Source: Lactarius indigo
Taxonomy: Eukaryota; Basidiomycota; Agaricomycetes; Russulales; Russulaceae
Assembly (NCBI GenBank): GCA_025766275.1
Contig: JAFKAC010000070.1
Span: forward strand, 124,001 to 188,000
Reading direction: 5' to 3'
Length of the DNA stretch: 64,000 nucleotides
Shown here: positions 30,676-42,199 of the stretch, one piece after another
Layout of the letters: each line of letters starts with the position of its first letter
Numbering within the stretch: position 1 is the stretch's first letter
Program-made: the position numbers and the translations under genes
The notes under the pieces: model-generated
What the model was told of the DNA's origin: nothing
Seen by the model: only the letters and a program-made list of their open reading frames with translations
Databases searched by the model: none

Positions 30676-33600
30676 ATGGCTGGATCTAGGAAGAGGGCCC
30701 TTCAACACCCAAGAGGACTCCAAAAAGGCCAAAGACCAAGAAGAGCCAGGTCAAACAGCAGGAGCTTCCTGGTGGTGCTTTGGAGATGTCTTTTCAGCTT
30801 GATGGTATGTGCTCATTGTTTTGATGGTATCCATACACTCATATTGTGTTAGTTTCATCCACAGCTGCTCAGACATCAGTTGCCAGTGCCAGACATGTGC
30901 ACTTTAATCTAGGCTCTTCTGCAGCTTCAGGTGGCCCTCCTGGACCCTCACAGCAGGGAGAGGACCCCTTTGCAGGTTCTTCACCTGCTCAGGCTGCCAA
31001 TCAAGTGAGTATCTATTTTTATTAATTTTATAATCATTTTTTAACAAATTTAATATAGGGAGGCCTTAGCTCACCCCAACCTGAGAACTTTGACCTTGGA
31101 AATGGGTCAGATGGCTCTCAGGAGGGTGGCACTAATTTCAATAGCCCTCAGGATGGCAGCTCTGACCCTCCAACTCCAACTCGCCACCCAAGGAGGGCTC
31201 AAAAAGCTGGTTCAAGGCTGGGCTCAGGTGATGATACCTTGAGGTTTTTTCAAGCTGTTGATGGGAAGAAACAGTGCAAGTTTTGCTTGTGAGTTTTTTA
31301 TTTTTATTGTTATTTTTATTTCTAAAAATTATTTTTGTAGAATACTTCATCAAGAGGATGCGTCCATCAAAGTACACTCATATCGCTCCACTACTGCAAC
31401 AGGTTCTCTGCGATCCCATCTGCTCAATCACCATGCAGAAGAGTGGGTTACAGAGTGCCAAAGACTCAAAATTGAGCTGAGAGGTAAAGAGGGAGAAGAA
31501 GCTGTTGCAAGAGTTACTGGAGACCCTGTAGAGCATCAAGCTAGGCGCCGCACTCCCTTCACTCAAGACAACTTTTTAGATGGCCTTGTGCAATTTATTG
31601 TTGCCACAGATCAGGTTTTTTATTTAATTTTAATTTTTTTTCCCTATTTAATGTTTTTTTTTTTTTTAGCCTATGATGATTGTGGAGAGACCAGAGTTCC
31701 ACCACCTGTGTCTCCTACTCCACCCTGAGCTGAGTGATGCAGACATCCCTCACAGGACCACTATGCAGAAGCGCATTGTGGAGAACTGTACAGAGGCATT
31801 CCACAATTTGTCTCAGCATATTCAGGTAATATTTTATTATTATATCTTAGTGCTTGAGGGCTAACTTCTATTTAGACAAGCTGCCTTGGGAGGGTCTCTT
31901 TTACCACAGACATGTGGACAGACCCTGACCTCAAGCCATACATGGCTGTTATTGCTCACTGGCTGGAGCAGATCCAGACTCAAGATGGCCAGCAAAAGCT
32001 AACCCTTAGAGCTGACCTTATTGGATCTGTCTATTTTCCTGGGTCCCACACTGGAGAGAGGTTAGCTGAGGTCTTTCATTTTATCATTACTAGGATGGGG
32101 CTTGAAAGAAAGGTAATGTCTACTTCATTTTATATATAAATTTCGACTAATTAATTTTTTTTTAAATAAAGATTGGTTGGATAACAACAGATAATGCATC
32201 CAACAACAGCTCTATGATGGAGGCACTAGAAACTCAGTTAAAGAAGCAATATCCTAATACTGGGTTTTCTGCAGAGCAGTGCCACATCAGGTAAGTGTCA
32301 AACTATTTAATATTCTTTTGCTAACACTTTTTAGATGCTTTGCCCATATTGTAAATCTTGCATGCAAGGCAATGCTTGAGGAAGCAGTTGAACTTGGTTT
32401 TGACCAAGTTAAAAGGCTTCAGCAAATTATTGTTTATGTGAGCCTTTCCTTTTTTTTTTTTTTCTTTTTTTTCTTCTTTTTCCCTTCTTTTTTTCGAGTT
32501 TTTTTGTCTTTTTTTCTTTTTCTTTTCTTTTCTTTTCTTTTCTTTTCTTTTCTTTTCTTTTCTTTTCTTTTCTTTTCTTTTCTTTTCTTTTCTTTTCTTT
32601 TCTTTTCTTTTCTTTTCTTTTCTTTTCTTTTCTTTTCTTTTCTTTTCTTTTCTTTTCTTTTTCTTTTTCTTTTTCTTTTTCTTTTTCTTTTTCTTTTTCC
32701 GAGTTTTTTCTTTCTTTCTTTTTGTTTTTTTTTCTTTCTTTTTTTTCTAACTTATTTATAATAGATCCGCAACTCATCACGAAGGTGTGATATATTTTCT
32801 GCAATTGCAAAGGAGTCAAATGTGCCTCCTTTGCAATTAATCCTTGATGTGGAGACCAGGTGGTCCTCTGCCTATTTAATGATCAAGAGGGCATTTATTT
32901 TGAGAGAGGTATGTTTTAAGCCATTTAATAAATTCTAATGCTAACTTTTAGTTAGGCAATTGATAGGTTTACTCAGGAGGGAGGGCCAGACCCATTAGAT
33001 GAGGAAGATTGGAGGGTCCTTGGGGGACTTCAGAGAATTCTTCAGGTGTGCAGACATTTTCTCTCTCTGATTGTCTATTAATTTATTTATTAGATCCCCT
33101 TCTGGTATCAGCAATCACTTTCTTATGAGAAGACGCCAACACTTTGTGGCACAGTTGCTGCATTTGAGGGCTTTTTAAAAACCCTGAATGACTTGGCAAA
33201 TACCTTGGAGACTGAGAGACAGGACATTGGTCTTATTATTGGAAAAGCTTCAGAGAAGATAGTTCCATATTCTATCCAGGCCCTTGACCTTCCAGTATAT
33301 CAGCTTTCAATGGGTGAGTGGCTGTCTTAATATTCTGCATAATTTCTCATCTCATGTGAACAGTTCTTAACCCTTTGACAAAGCTTGAATGGTTCAAGCA
33401 ACACTACCAATCAAATGTTTCTGAAGCAGTAAAGCGCCACCTCCTTGATGCAGTGAGTGCTTTTAATTTTATCATGCTACTCTAAAACTAAAATTCTAAG
33501 TAGCTCAGACCATTGTACACACCATCTAGAGCCCCTACTAGATCAACTGTACCCCCTCCACCCCCTGAACCATTTGGTGGCATGCAGGCCACTTTGGCAA

Positions 33601-34079
33601 ACCTTGGTATTGGCCCAATGCCTGTCTACAGACCACAGGCAAATACCTTAGAAGGTGAAGTTGATGACTATCTAGCAGCCCCAGTCAAATATGCCAATAT
33701 TCTTGAGTTCTGGCAGGTATGTAGAATGGTTCATTTTGTTAGGGAGTACTGACAGTAGTTGGAATGGCAGGAACACCAGAAAAAGTGGCCAACACTCTTC
33801 AAGCTTGCCATGGACTTACTCCCCATTCAAGCCACTTCAGTCCCATGTGAGCATGTCTTCTCAGCAAGCAAGGAGACAGCTAGAGCCAGGAGGAACCACC
33901 TTAAGCCAGGCAGCATGGAAGCCATACAGATACTCAAGTTCCAGGCAAAGTATAAAAGGGAACTCAATTTTACTGAAGGGCCTGGAGAGAAGGATGAAAT
34001 GGAAGAGCTGGAGGGAATGGAGGCAGTCAGACCAGTTGAGGACTTGAGGGCTTATCTCAGGGGCATTAGTGAGCAGTAG
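30676..34079 (+). CDS. hAT-3 transposase, about 12 introns
   Basis: Start MAGSRKRALQ at 30676; a one-base shift near 30700 spoils the basic N-terminus. Exons then read across GT-AG introns of about 50-60 bases. BED finger: FFQAVDGKKQCKFC, intron, ILHQEDASI and SLRSHLLNHH (31240-31450). Core: ISFTTDMWT-type block (here VSFTTDMWTDPDLKPYMAV, 31893-31950), DLIGSVYFPGSHTGERLAEVF, WITTDNASNNSSMMEALE and CFAHIVNLACKAMLEEA. Then VETRWSSAYLMIKRA, and the dimerisation domain LPIQATSVPCEHVFSASKE near 33815-33880. It ends in GISEQ at 34079. The intron at 32440-32764 has grown to about 325 bases by a TTTTC expansion. Apart from the N-terminal shift I see no stop in the exons, so this may be recently active or nearly so. 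Confidence 0.85.
32505..32700. repeat. TTTTC pentanucleotide microsatellite in an intron
   Basis: About 30 perfect TTTTC units (32517-32660), followed by TTTTTC hexamers to about 32700. Polypyrimidine on the coding strand, inside a transposase intron. The Phe/Leu and Lys/Glu-rich frames over it are artefacts. Confidence 0.95.
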
Positions 34080-35290
34080 TTTAAAGAGAAATGTATTTGC
34101 AACAAGGCTATATACATGTATTTGTACCTAGGAATGAACTACATAAAAGTAGGGGACCTGTGCGACTCACCTGGGGTGGCCAGAGAGGGAAAAGGGGGTG
34201 GGAAGAGAAAGGGGGGTGTGGAGGGGCAAGAGGAGGGTGTGCGAGGGCTGTCTGAGGGTATCCGAGGGCGTCCAAGGGCCTTCCAAGGGTGTCCGAGGCA
34301 TCCAGGGGCACGCGATGGTCATAAGAAAGGTGGGTGGGCACTGGCAGTGGCAGCAAGGGTGGAACGGTGGTGGTGGCGACAGCTCCGGCGGTGGTGGCGC
34401 CAGCAGTGAGTGGTGGCAGCGGCAGTGATGCGAGGGCGGTGGCGGCGGCGACAGTGAAGGTGGTGGCGCCAGCAGCAAGTGGTGGCAGTGGCGACAGCGA
34501 AGGTGGTGGCAGCGGTGGCAGCGGCAGCAAGGATGGTGGTGGTGGTGGTGGCTGCAGCGAGGGCGTTGGCGGCGGTGGCGGCTGCTGCAGCAGCAGCGAG
34601 GGTGGTGGCGGTGGCGGCAGCGAGGGCGGTTGTGGCGACAGCGGTGGCAGAAGCGAGGGCATAGGGTGATGATGCCGAAGATGACGCAGAGGTGGTGGCA
34701 GTGACAGTGACAGCACAGGCGACAATGGCGACAACGTTGGTGACAACGTTGGCAACGATGGCGACAGTGCCATCAGAGGCACCGACAGCTGCGCGGCAGC
34801 CAGAGGAGCGGCGATGGGCAGCCAGAGGCGACAACCAGCGGTGAGAGGCGGCGACCAGCAGCGAGAGGCGGCAACCAGCAGCGAGAGGCAGCAACCAGCG
34901 GCAAGAGGCGGCAACCAGCGGCGAGAGGCAGCGACCAGTGGCGAGAGGTGGCGACCAGCGGCGACCAGAGCGACAGGCAGCAACCAGAGCAAGTGGCGGC
35001 AACCAGAGTGAGGGGCGGCAAGTGGCGGCAACCAGCGACCAGAGCGAGCGACGGCGAGAAGAAGCAGCGGCCAGAGAGAGAGCAACGAGGGTGGCGAGAG
35101 CAGAGACAAGGCCAGTGGTCGGCAGGCAGACAATGCGAACAACACGCAGACAGTGCGCAGACCGCAAGCCCAGTCTGTGCAGAGGGGGGGATGACTGGGG
35201 ATCCTGGCCAGTCGTTCAGATACTCAGTCTCACTGAGGGGGAGCCAGGTATACTCAGTACTCAGGGCTTAAAGCTTGAAGTTTGAGACTT
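34080..35290. repeat. hAT-3 3-prime flank with G/C-rich simple repeats
   Basis: 34100-34165 is conserved with 1250-1320. 34200-34330 carries GGGTGTCCGAGG-type units; 34340-34690 is GGTGGCRGCGGC repeat; 34790-35050 has about a dozen AGCGGCGAGAGGCRGCRACC units. Composition-driven frames of up to 345 codons cross it on both strands but lack any motif. Confidence 0.85.
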
Positions 35291-35494
35291 GGATTCACGT
35301 GCGTGTTAATTGGCTTGGCTGACTCAGGCTACCCAAAATGGTACGATTTCCTATTCATACTTTTGGGTGGCTTGAGCTGGCTCAGCCTAGCTTGAGCCAG
35401 CTCAGTTCGGAGTGGCTCAGCTCAGCTCATCCTTTTTTGGTTGAGCTGTGCTTAGCTGAGCCAAGCCAAGCTGAGCCGAGCCATGGCAACACTA

Positions 35495-36238
35495 ACTACC
35501 GGAAGGGTATCATCCTACCCCTAATAAGGGAACTGCATCTCCAGATCTCCACACTTCATACCAACAAGTGATAGGATCACTCCTATACATTATGATTGGT
35601 ACGCGACCAGATATTGCCTATGCTGTTACCAAAATGGTGCAGTTTGCTGCCAACCCATCAGAAGACCATTTAAAGTGTGCTCTTTATATATGCCGCTACT
35701 TGGTACTTCAAACTATGCCTTAGTCTATGACAGCAAGAGTGATGCTGGTATAATAGCATACACAGATTCCAACTGGGCTTCAGACCCAGTTACCAGGAAG
35801 TCCACTACGGGCTACTTAGTAAAAATGGCAAATGGAATATTTTGCTGGAATTCGAGAGCACAAAAAACAATTGTGCTCTCATCCACTGAAGCAGAATATA
35901 TGTCACTGTGTGATACAAGCAGACAATTGGTTTGGATACGATTGCTCTTTCATGAGCTTGGAATAAATCTAGAACCAATTCCATTATGCAGAGATAATCA
36001 AGGCTCCATATTCCTATCTTCTAATCCGGTTCAAGAGAAACAGATTAAACACATTGATTTACATCACCACTACATATGTGAAGTAATCCGTGATAAGAAG
36101 ATAGAGTTATTCTTTATAGAAGGAGCTGAGAACCCCACAGATCTTTTTACTAAGAACCTGGGTCGCATTAAGTTCCTAAAATTCAGGGAACAGCTTGGGC
36201 TTGAGTTTTCCTTGCCTACGCAAGCTCGAGCAACTTGA
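35495..36238 (+). pseudogene. pol: Copia D RNase H domain
   Basis: After the right target duplication the phase resumes through SPDLHTSYQQVIGSLLYIM and TRPDIAYAVTKMVQFAAN. A shift near 35675 leads to the 187-codon frame with IAYTDSNWASDPVTRKSTTG, SSTEAEYMSLCDTSRQ and PLCRDNQGSIFLSSNPV, then KHIDLHHHYICEVI and a C-terminal SLPTQARAT. The RNase H acidic residues are present. This completes the Copia polyprotein begun at 28407. Confidence 0.92.
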
Positions 36239-36750
36239 CCACTATGCTTGAAGGGTAGTAGATATAAAGGGTTTTTCGTAGCTTTTCCATGTACATTGCT
36301 TCTTCTTTAGAAGTGAGTCACGAACGACTTGTTCTCTTCAGAATCTTTCTGAAAAGACTGTTACACAAAAGCTGTTTTGTCACAAACCATAGAAGTTTAT
36401 TGAGTCATCTGACTCTAAGCCTCTCATGATTTTGTGTCAAACAACCCTGGTATCTCTACCAGAAGGAAGTTCACACATCCTGTTCTATCAAGGTGTAGTA
36501 CGAGAGGTCAAATTGCTCATAAGAAACCAAGGATTGACAACCATTGTTGGGGTGTAGCATCTTTACTATGATTTACAAAACCCCCTCACAAAAAGGATGT
36601 TGTGATGACCCCGCAACCAAATCCCCTATACATCCCTATGACATTTGAGGGTTGAGGCCTTTCCAGTCGATGTTTATTACTGATCCTTATGTCTATAGAG
36701 TAAGGCTATTGCTTAGAAGCGCTTTACTAGCTGCACTAAGCAAGGGGGAG
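36239..36750 (+). other. Copia D 3-prime untranslated DNA and purine tract
   Basis: About 510 bases without a gene. It ends in CAAGGGGGAG (36741-36750), the polypurine tract that primes plus-strand synthesis, directly before the LTR. Confidence 0.75.
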
Positions 36751-36910
36751 TGTTGGAACGTGATAAGTATGTAAGGACCTTATCTATAGCAGTTACAACA
36801 TTACAGTACTATGTTTACCATATTATGCAAGTCAGGATATGTACGGTAGTGGGCGTATCATGTCTGGTGATGAGGAGAAGTCTCATGACTGTCTCAGAAG
36901 TGCAAAACAC
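36751..36910 (+). repeat. Copia D 3-prime LTR, truncated
   Basis: Starts TGTTGGAACGTGATAAG after the purine tract. After about 160 bases it changes abruptly to Gypsy integrase sequence (minus strand). No second copy is visible in the window. Confidence 0.8.
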
Positions 36911-37620
36911 ATTGGTGCTTGTTTGCCCAGAACCTAAGATACTGTTCCAGCCATTGATTGGTGTGTTCTGACTGCCCGTTGGTGTGTGGGTGGTAGGCAG
37001 TCAACACATTCTGCTGAATCCCTAGAATGCAACATGCTTCTCTTGTGAATTTCAAGGTGAACCATGGGTCTCTGTTGCTGATGACCTTGTGTGGCAATCC
37101 AAAGCATTTAAAGACATGATTTACATACAAGAGAGCCATCTCTTCCACCATTATCTCCTCACAACATGGGATGAATATGGAAGCCTTTGTGCAGTCATGA
37201 TCTGTGATAGTCAGTATACTGTCATAGCCCTGTGAGGGGGGTAGCTTTGTAATGAAGTCCATGGCAACAGTATGGAACAGTGGTGTGTCCATTAAGGAAG
37301 TAATAGGATACAAAGGGGTGTGTGTGGGTCTTGTGTTGACTTTAATGCATTGGCACTCCCCACATCTGGTTACATATTTGTACACATCTTTCTGGATGCA
37401 GGGCCACCAGTAGTGTCTTTTGACTATGCACTGTGTCCTTGCAATCCCTGGGTGGCCATGGACTGGGAGGTCATGATGGTCATGGATGATGGCACAGTGC
37501 ATGGAAGCAGGCCCAGAAATGACCAGCCACCCATCCTTGTACCACTCTCCTTTGATCTTTTTAAGGTGGTGAGCATCTACCCATTATTGGATCACAAGGG
37601 GGTCTTGTCGGTGTCTCAGA
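36911..37620 (-). pseudogene. Gypsy integrase fragment (Gypsy B/C type)
   Basis: The minus-strand frame from 37502 encodes IHDHHDLPVHGHPGIARTQ, HYWWPCIQKDV and CGECQ (HHCC finger), then MDFITKLPPSQGYDSILTIT and HPHTNGQSEHTNQWLEQYLR. It is close to the Gypsy B integrase over this length but poor in CpG. In VISNRDPW, Asn replaces the Asp of ISDRDP. Cut on the left at the Copia D LTR; similarity fades right of about 37600. Confidence 0.88.
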
Positions 37621-38985
37621 CATTGTAACAGGGGATGGATTTTGAGTGCACAGGCTGCATTAGTGATGTGCATGAATACTTTGGGGGGTAGCACTACTCA
37701 CTGTGGGCATTTTAAGATGTTAAGGTGGCTCTCATGCTAATGTGATAGAAAAAATATTCCAAAAGTGTTTCAAAAATAAGCGCACAAAACATTGTGATTA
37801 CACTCATAATATAGTCAGCAATGAGTTTAGGATGAAAGTACTTGATACACACTAATTGCATTCACAATGAATCCAGTCATATGATTCCCATGTGCCCATC
37901 AAAGTAATTGACAATGAGATATTGTGAAAAATATTTTCAATATTATTCAAATATATTCAAATGCTTCACTGTGAAAATATCCGACATGAGACCCAATGTC
38001 ATGACATTGTGACTCTCAATATCAGTCACATGTCCTGTTCAGAAGTCAGAGTCTGTTGCCAGTGGTCCAGAGGTCGCAGACAATCCAATGAGTGTTGAAT
38101 GAGAGTCATTTAGGAGGTCAATGTCCAATTGGCTCTTCTGGACAACACTCAACCATTGGCACTGACCTTGGGTGACATATTGGGCTCAATGTTGCTCCTG
38201 GTGTTGACCCCTTAACTGTACATCTGTTTTTTGCGCAAGCCCCCCACATATCTTCAAGACTCCATTGATGCTCCTTGAGCAATTTCAATTCACCAACCTG
38301 GGTCCACCAGACATTGACAAGGATGCATGTCAAAGTTGGGGACATTAAGTTCATGGCAGCTCAGCCACCCTGCTACTTGTCTCCTGCCACCTTGTCTCCA
38401 CCTTTTTATATTGTCATTCTCTATCTCACCTTTGTCTGCTTGTTGTCTATTGCCTCCTCGTCTCTGTCTCCTTACATCATTATTCTCTGTCCCCATTGCT
38501 GATCCCATCAACACACCTCTGGCACACATGCAAGGCTGCTTGATAGCCTTACCTGGGCCCACACCCTTTCACTGCACCACCCATCCCCACTCTGACCACC
38601 TCTCTATCCTGCCAAGGATTGCCATTTGCATTGTCTGACTTGGACATGCATTGCATCATGCTCATTATCAACTACAGAGGGAGGTTAGCACCATGCAGCA
38701 TAGTGCCCCAGTTCTTTGCTTGTGACCCATACATCCCTACCTTGTCACCTCCATCAATGTAGACATCCAACTCACCATCCTTTGTGTCCATGCCAGTCAT
38801 CCCATCCTCACTTCCCATGGGTTTGTCCCATGCCCCTTCTATTTTTCCCATTCAATCCCTCTTGTCACTCCCCTTCTCTCCAACTTGACATCATAGATAG
38901 AGCACCTGTCAGTTGGTCACATGTACCCTATGGGCTGTCTTGCTGCTCCAAAATACAGTATCATTCCATCTGGTTCCATTGTGTG
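37621..38985. other. Unassigned DNA, possibly a decayed host gene
   Basis: 37700-38100 is A/T-rich with no frame or repeat I can name. 38110-38985 has several short plus-strand frames. One, beginning around 38921 (MYPMGCLAAPKYS), continues in phase across the solo LTR into the frame ending at 40009, so a gene-like sequence existed before the LTR arrived. I do not recognise it. Confidence 0.35.
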
Positions 38986-39844
38986 TGTAATGAATGCACC
39001 TCAACCATGTGACCTACTGACATCACGTGTGGGTCCTCAATGGGAGTATCGAGAGTCTGGCTGGACAAACACCGACTCCCCTGAAGAAGATGACGAAGAA
39101 GGCAGGCTGCTTATGCAGCTAGAATGATGAGATGAGTATGCCTGAGTTGTGTATACATGGTGTGGATGGATGGCAGTCACATGACTAACTACTCATGTGA
39201 CAACAGTTCAGTGTGGGCTTTGTGTGATGCATAGCTTCTGCTGAACCAGTGTTACAGTCCACTTGCCTTATCAAGCTTAGAGGTTATTGGGTTAGTTCTG
39301 GACTTACAAGTGGGCCTTGTGTGCCTGCTTTCTGATGCTTTACAGTTCGCAATTGGGTCTTATGACTGTTATGCTTTGTGGACAGATATCACTGTACGTT
39401 CTGATTGGCTGATGCATTCTGTGCTGACTGATACAATACTGAGGGCCTTATGCCATTGGTTGTACTTATCTATGACTCAGTATGACTCAGTATGATACTA
39501 GGGTTTCTGGGTTTGGATCTGACTACGAACTTTACCATTACCAGTATATAGGAAGTGTGCTGGGACAGAGTATTCCCCAGCTTGAGTTCTTTTATTCTCC
39601 TACCGTTCAATAGGACCTCAGGCTTTCCCTTCTTTTGTGATCAATTGTTCACCTCCTATCTCTCCTTTGGTTGACAGCTGTTCAACTCTTTCTCTTCCTA
39701 TTCCCTGATTATCTCATCAGGAAGTTGCCTTGTCTGGACTACTAAGGAGACATTCAAGCATTCCAGCTTGTCTCACAAGTAGTAGTCATGTGCCAACACC
39801 CAATAGTCAGACAAGTCGGACAATACATCAGTAGGAATGTAACA
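38986..39844. repeat. Solo LTR S, second copy
   Basis: 859 bp from TGTAATGAATGCACC to GGAATGTAACA; co-linear with 16085-16859. Flanks GTGTG and ATGTG are consistent with a 5-bp duplication with one change. Confidence 0.82.
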
Positions 39845-40895
39845 ATGTGTGTAGTAACAGACCCACACCCAAATGGTAGCAGAGTAGATCAAATTGCCAA
39901 GGCCCTTATCGTCTCCACTGGGCAGCTCACAATCAATCTAGTCAAGTGCACTATTCTGACTGGCAGTGCACATAAATATAGCAGTGACAGACAATACAAT
40001 ATTATTTAGGAACAATTGCAGATATATCTCAAGCCTGTTATCTCTAGCCCAATCTTCTCAAGAACCAAGTACTTTGGTTGACTCAATGTCTGAGGCTGCT
40101 TGCACAGAAATGTGAGCCTCTAAGTTGATTTTGAGCCTGAAATGAGGCCAGTGCTCGTTCTCTCCACATAGGTCAATGCTGGCACTTGTTTGCCCAGTAC
40201 ACATCGACGTTGGTGCTCGATTGCCACCTCACATCATTATTGTTGACTCGCACAATCACCCCACCATTCCTACTCCTAAACCAATTCCAGATGTGAGTCA
40301 TCCTTCATATTTTTGCAAACAAATGACTTACTACTAATTTAGGACACTATTCAAACTTTCTCGCAAGCTCTTGCACACACTCTTCAAGGTGGTGTGTGGA
40401 GTCTTGAAAAGGGCCATTAGGTCACTTGTAACCAGGGTGAGCACCTCCCTTTGTGCTTTCAAAACTGCTGACTTACCTTTTCCACAGATAGATGGGATGG
40501 GATGGTGTATCAGGATGGATCTGAAGGTCCACCTGAACGTCATGAGTGGATCAGGTGACGTGGTCAATCAGTTGTTTGGACTGATTCAATTTGAGTTCCC
40601 TTGTGGCATTGAGGTGATCCCTAGTGTAGAGGGCACAGACCAGGTCTGAAAGGGCACTAAGAAGAAAATTAGAGAGTGTCTTGTGTATAAAACAGTGAAT
40701 CTTACCCTTGTGAATTTTTGACAAGAACTCGCCTTTGCTGAGTGAACACTTTCTTGACAGCTATATCCTTTCCTTTGAGCACTGTCTTCCACAATGGTGC
40801 CAATATGACGATCCTGCGCTTGCTGCAAGTAGTACTGAGCATTACTTACATTGACAACACCTCCCACTAGGTAACTAGGTGAAACAATCAAGTGA
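39845..40895. pseudogene. Unidentified gene-like DNA
   Basis: The plus-strand frame to 40009 joins the frame left of LTR S (TDPHPNGSRVDQIAKALIVS). At 40180-40400 two short segments (HIDVGARLPPHIIIVDSHN and DTIQTFSQALAHTLQGGVW) are separated by a 52-base GT-AG intron-like gap (40295-40342). The minus strand at 40690-40860 has another open stretch with a basic composition (VKKVFTQQRRVLVKNSQG). No family is recognised; mixed strands suggest at least two old fragments. Confidence 0.3.
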
Positions 40896-41546
40896 TGTGG
40901 AGAACTCACTGTCACTCGACAGTGAGGGGTACAGTTGGAGATGATGGCAGGCAAGATGGAGATGGAGAGAGTGTTGAAGGGGGCAGAGAGGAGGTGTCTT
41001 GGCTCAAAGAGGGTAGTGGCACACACAAGGTGGGGCACTCAAAGGAGCTTGGAGGCAAGAGAGGGAAGATGTCACAAGTGGACTGTCTGAGGGACTGTCT
41101 GATAGATTGTGCTAGCTTAAATACTACAGGGGGTGGTCTGTGCATAGGTTTAGGGCAGGCTTAGGGTCCATCCATGAGTGCTGCACAATACTGCAGATTG
41201 GAACATTCCAGAGAGAACTATTAATACTGTCCAATCAGAATAAAGGATAAGCATGGTACAACTCCACTGCAGCCAATGATGCCATATTGCGCCATAGCGG
41301 TGTGATTCTGCAGCAGCTGTGGAACCTGTGATTGATACACATGTCTCTTTGTGACTTGGTTGATTATCTTCGTTGATTGATAAATGATCAACTGTTGGTT
41401 GGTACACATGCATATGCATGTGACTTGGAAAAGGCAGAGTAAGCACATGACACATCATGTGACTGTCAGAGAGCGAAATTCAAACTCCGATTTCGGATTT
41501 CCCCTTTAGGAAGTTGATGACACAAGCCCAGACCGGACCTAAGCAC
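40896..41546 (-). repeat. LTR Z (Gypsy A family), partly truncated
   Basis: Starts TGTGGAGAACTCACTGTCACTCGACAGTGAG, the reverse of the LTR Z end. It runs to CCTAAGCACC, where it has lost about the first 35 bases of the LTR. Compare 49737-50359 and 56014-56703. It carries the block CCCTTTAGGAAGTTGATGAC near 41500. Confidence 0.85.
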
Positions 41547-41636
41547 CTGGGGTTGGCCTTGTGGAATTGGTGGACAAGGTCTTGCACATGGGTCATCTGG
41601 GAGGTAGGGAGCCAGGAGGTTTCTGAGTCAGGATAC
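41547..41636 (-). pseudogene. Gypsy A fragment: last codons of the chromodomain region
   Basis: TTGGCCTTGTGGAATTGGTGGACAAGG and what follows match the A2 sequence at about 50415-50505, which codes for the end of the chromodomain and the C-terminal tail. With the adjoining LTR Z this is the 3-prime end of a fourth Gypsy A copy (minus strand). Confidence 0.75.
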
Positions 41637-42199
41637 TGGATGAACAGCAGACATAGAGAGCATACTCACAGTGACAAAGGAGACTGTGGTGAGATATGCA
41701 GGAGTGCTGGAAGCAGAGGCTAACAGGGTAACTTGCAGAAAAGCAGAGTAGTCTGGCACACAGAGCAGTGAGAACTGATGTGGACCAGGGCATACAAGCA
41801 GTCTACTTATACTGTACAGAGGTGTGACACTAGTACAAGGGAAGTAACTACAGGTCACAGAGTACAAGGGACACATTGTTCTACAACAGGACAAAGGAGT
41901 GTGCATAAGGAGAACAAGGCATATAGAACAAAAGAAAGTCTAGACAAGTATGATATCATAGTGACATCACAATAAGGATAACGCTAAAAGGAGAACAAAG
42001 GATGAAGTACAATGAAGAGTCCAGAGTAATCTACACAATGTCATTGTACAGTGATGTCATACATGACACAATGATAAGTGTTAGATTGTACAGATCAAAT
42101 CTATGTAATCTACAAGTCCAATTAATCTAATCTAAAGCAGTCCATGCTGCAAGTCCAGTCCATACGAGCTGCTAAGTGCACACAGGTCACTTATCAACA
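41637..42199 (-). repeat. LTR L, minus copy of an inverted pair
   Basis: Begins TGGATGAACAGCAGACATAG (one base extra compared with the usual TGATGAACAGC) and ends TTATCAACA. It abuts a plus-strand copy at 42200, giving a head-to-head palindrome of two LTRs. Confidence 0.88.

Larger units (their letters stand above)
29320..35494 (+). mobile_element. hAT-3 transposon, 6175 bp, nearly intact
   Basis: Terminal inverted repeats TAGTGTTGC...TGGCTC: left TAGTGTTGCTGTGGCTCAGC; right end read in reverse TAGTGTTGCCATGGCTCGGC. Subterminal DNA on both sides is full of GAGCTGAGCC-type units. Flanked by an 8-bp duplication. Contains a many-intron transposase gene and three simple-sequence blocks. The hAT-2 fragment at 105-1660 is from the same lineage. 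Confidence 0.93.
26041..36910 (+). mobile_element. Copia D, Ty1/Copia element split by hAT-3 and lacking integrase
   Basis: Plus-strand order: gag-protease frame 26068-28398, RT 28407-29319, [hAT-3 29320-35494], RNase H 35495-36238, purine tract AAGGGGGAG, 3-prime LTR from 36751. The integrase core between protease and RT is absent. The element is cut at about 36910 by a Gypsy fragment. Confidence 0.88.

Noticed and set aside
32279..32819. Phe-rich and Lys/Glu-rich frames
   Set aside because: Produced by the TTTTC microsatellite in an intron of the hAT-3 transposase.
34108..35285. Long frames on both strands (up to 345 codons)
   Set aside because: G/C-rich simple repeats in the hAT-3 3-prime flank, with no motif and no conservation beyond composition.
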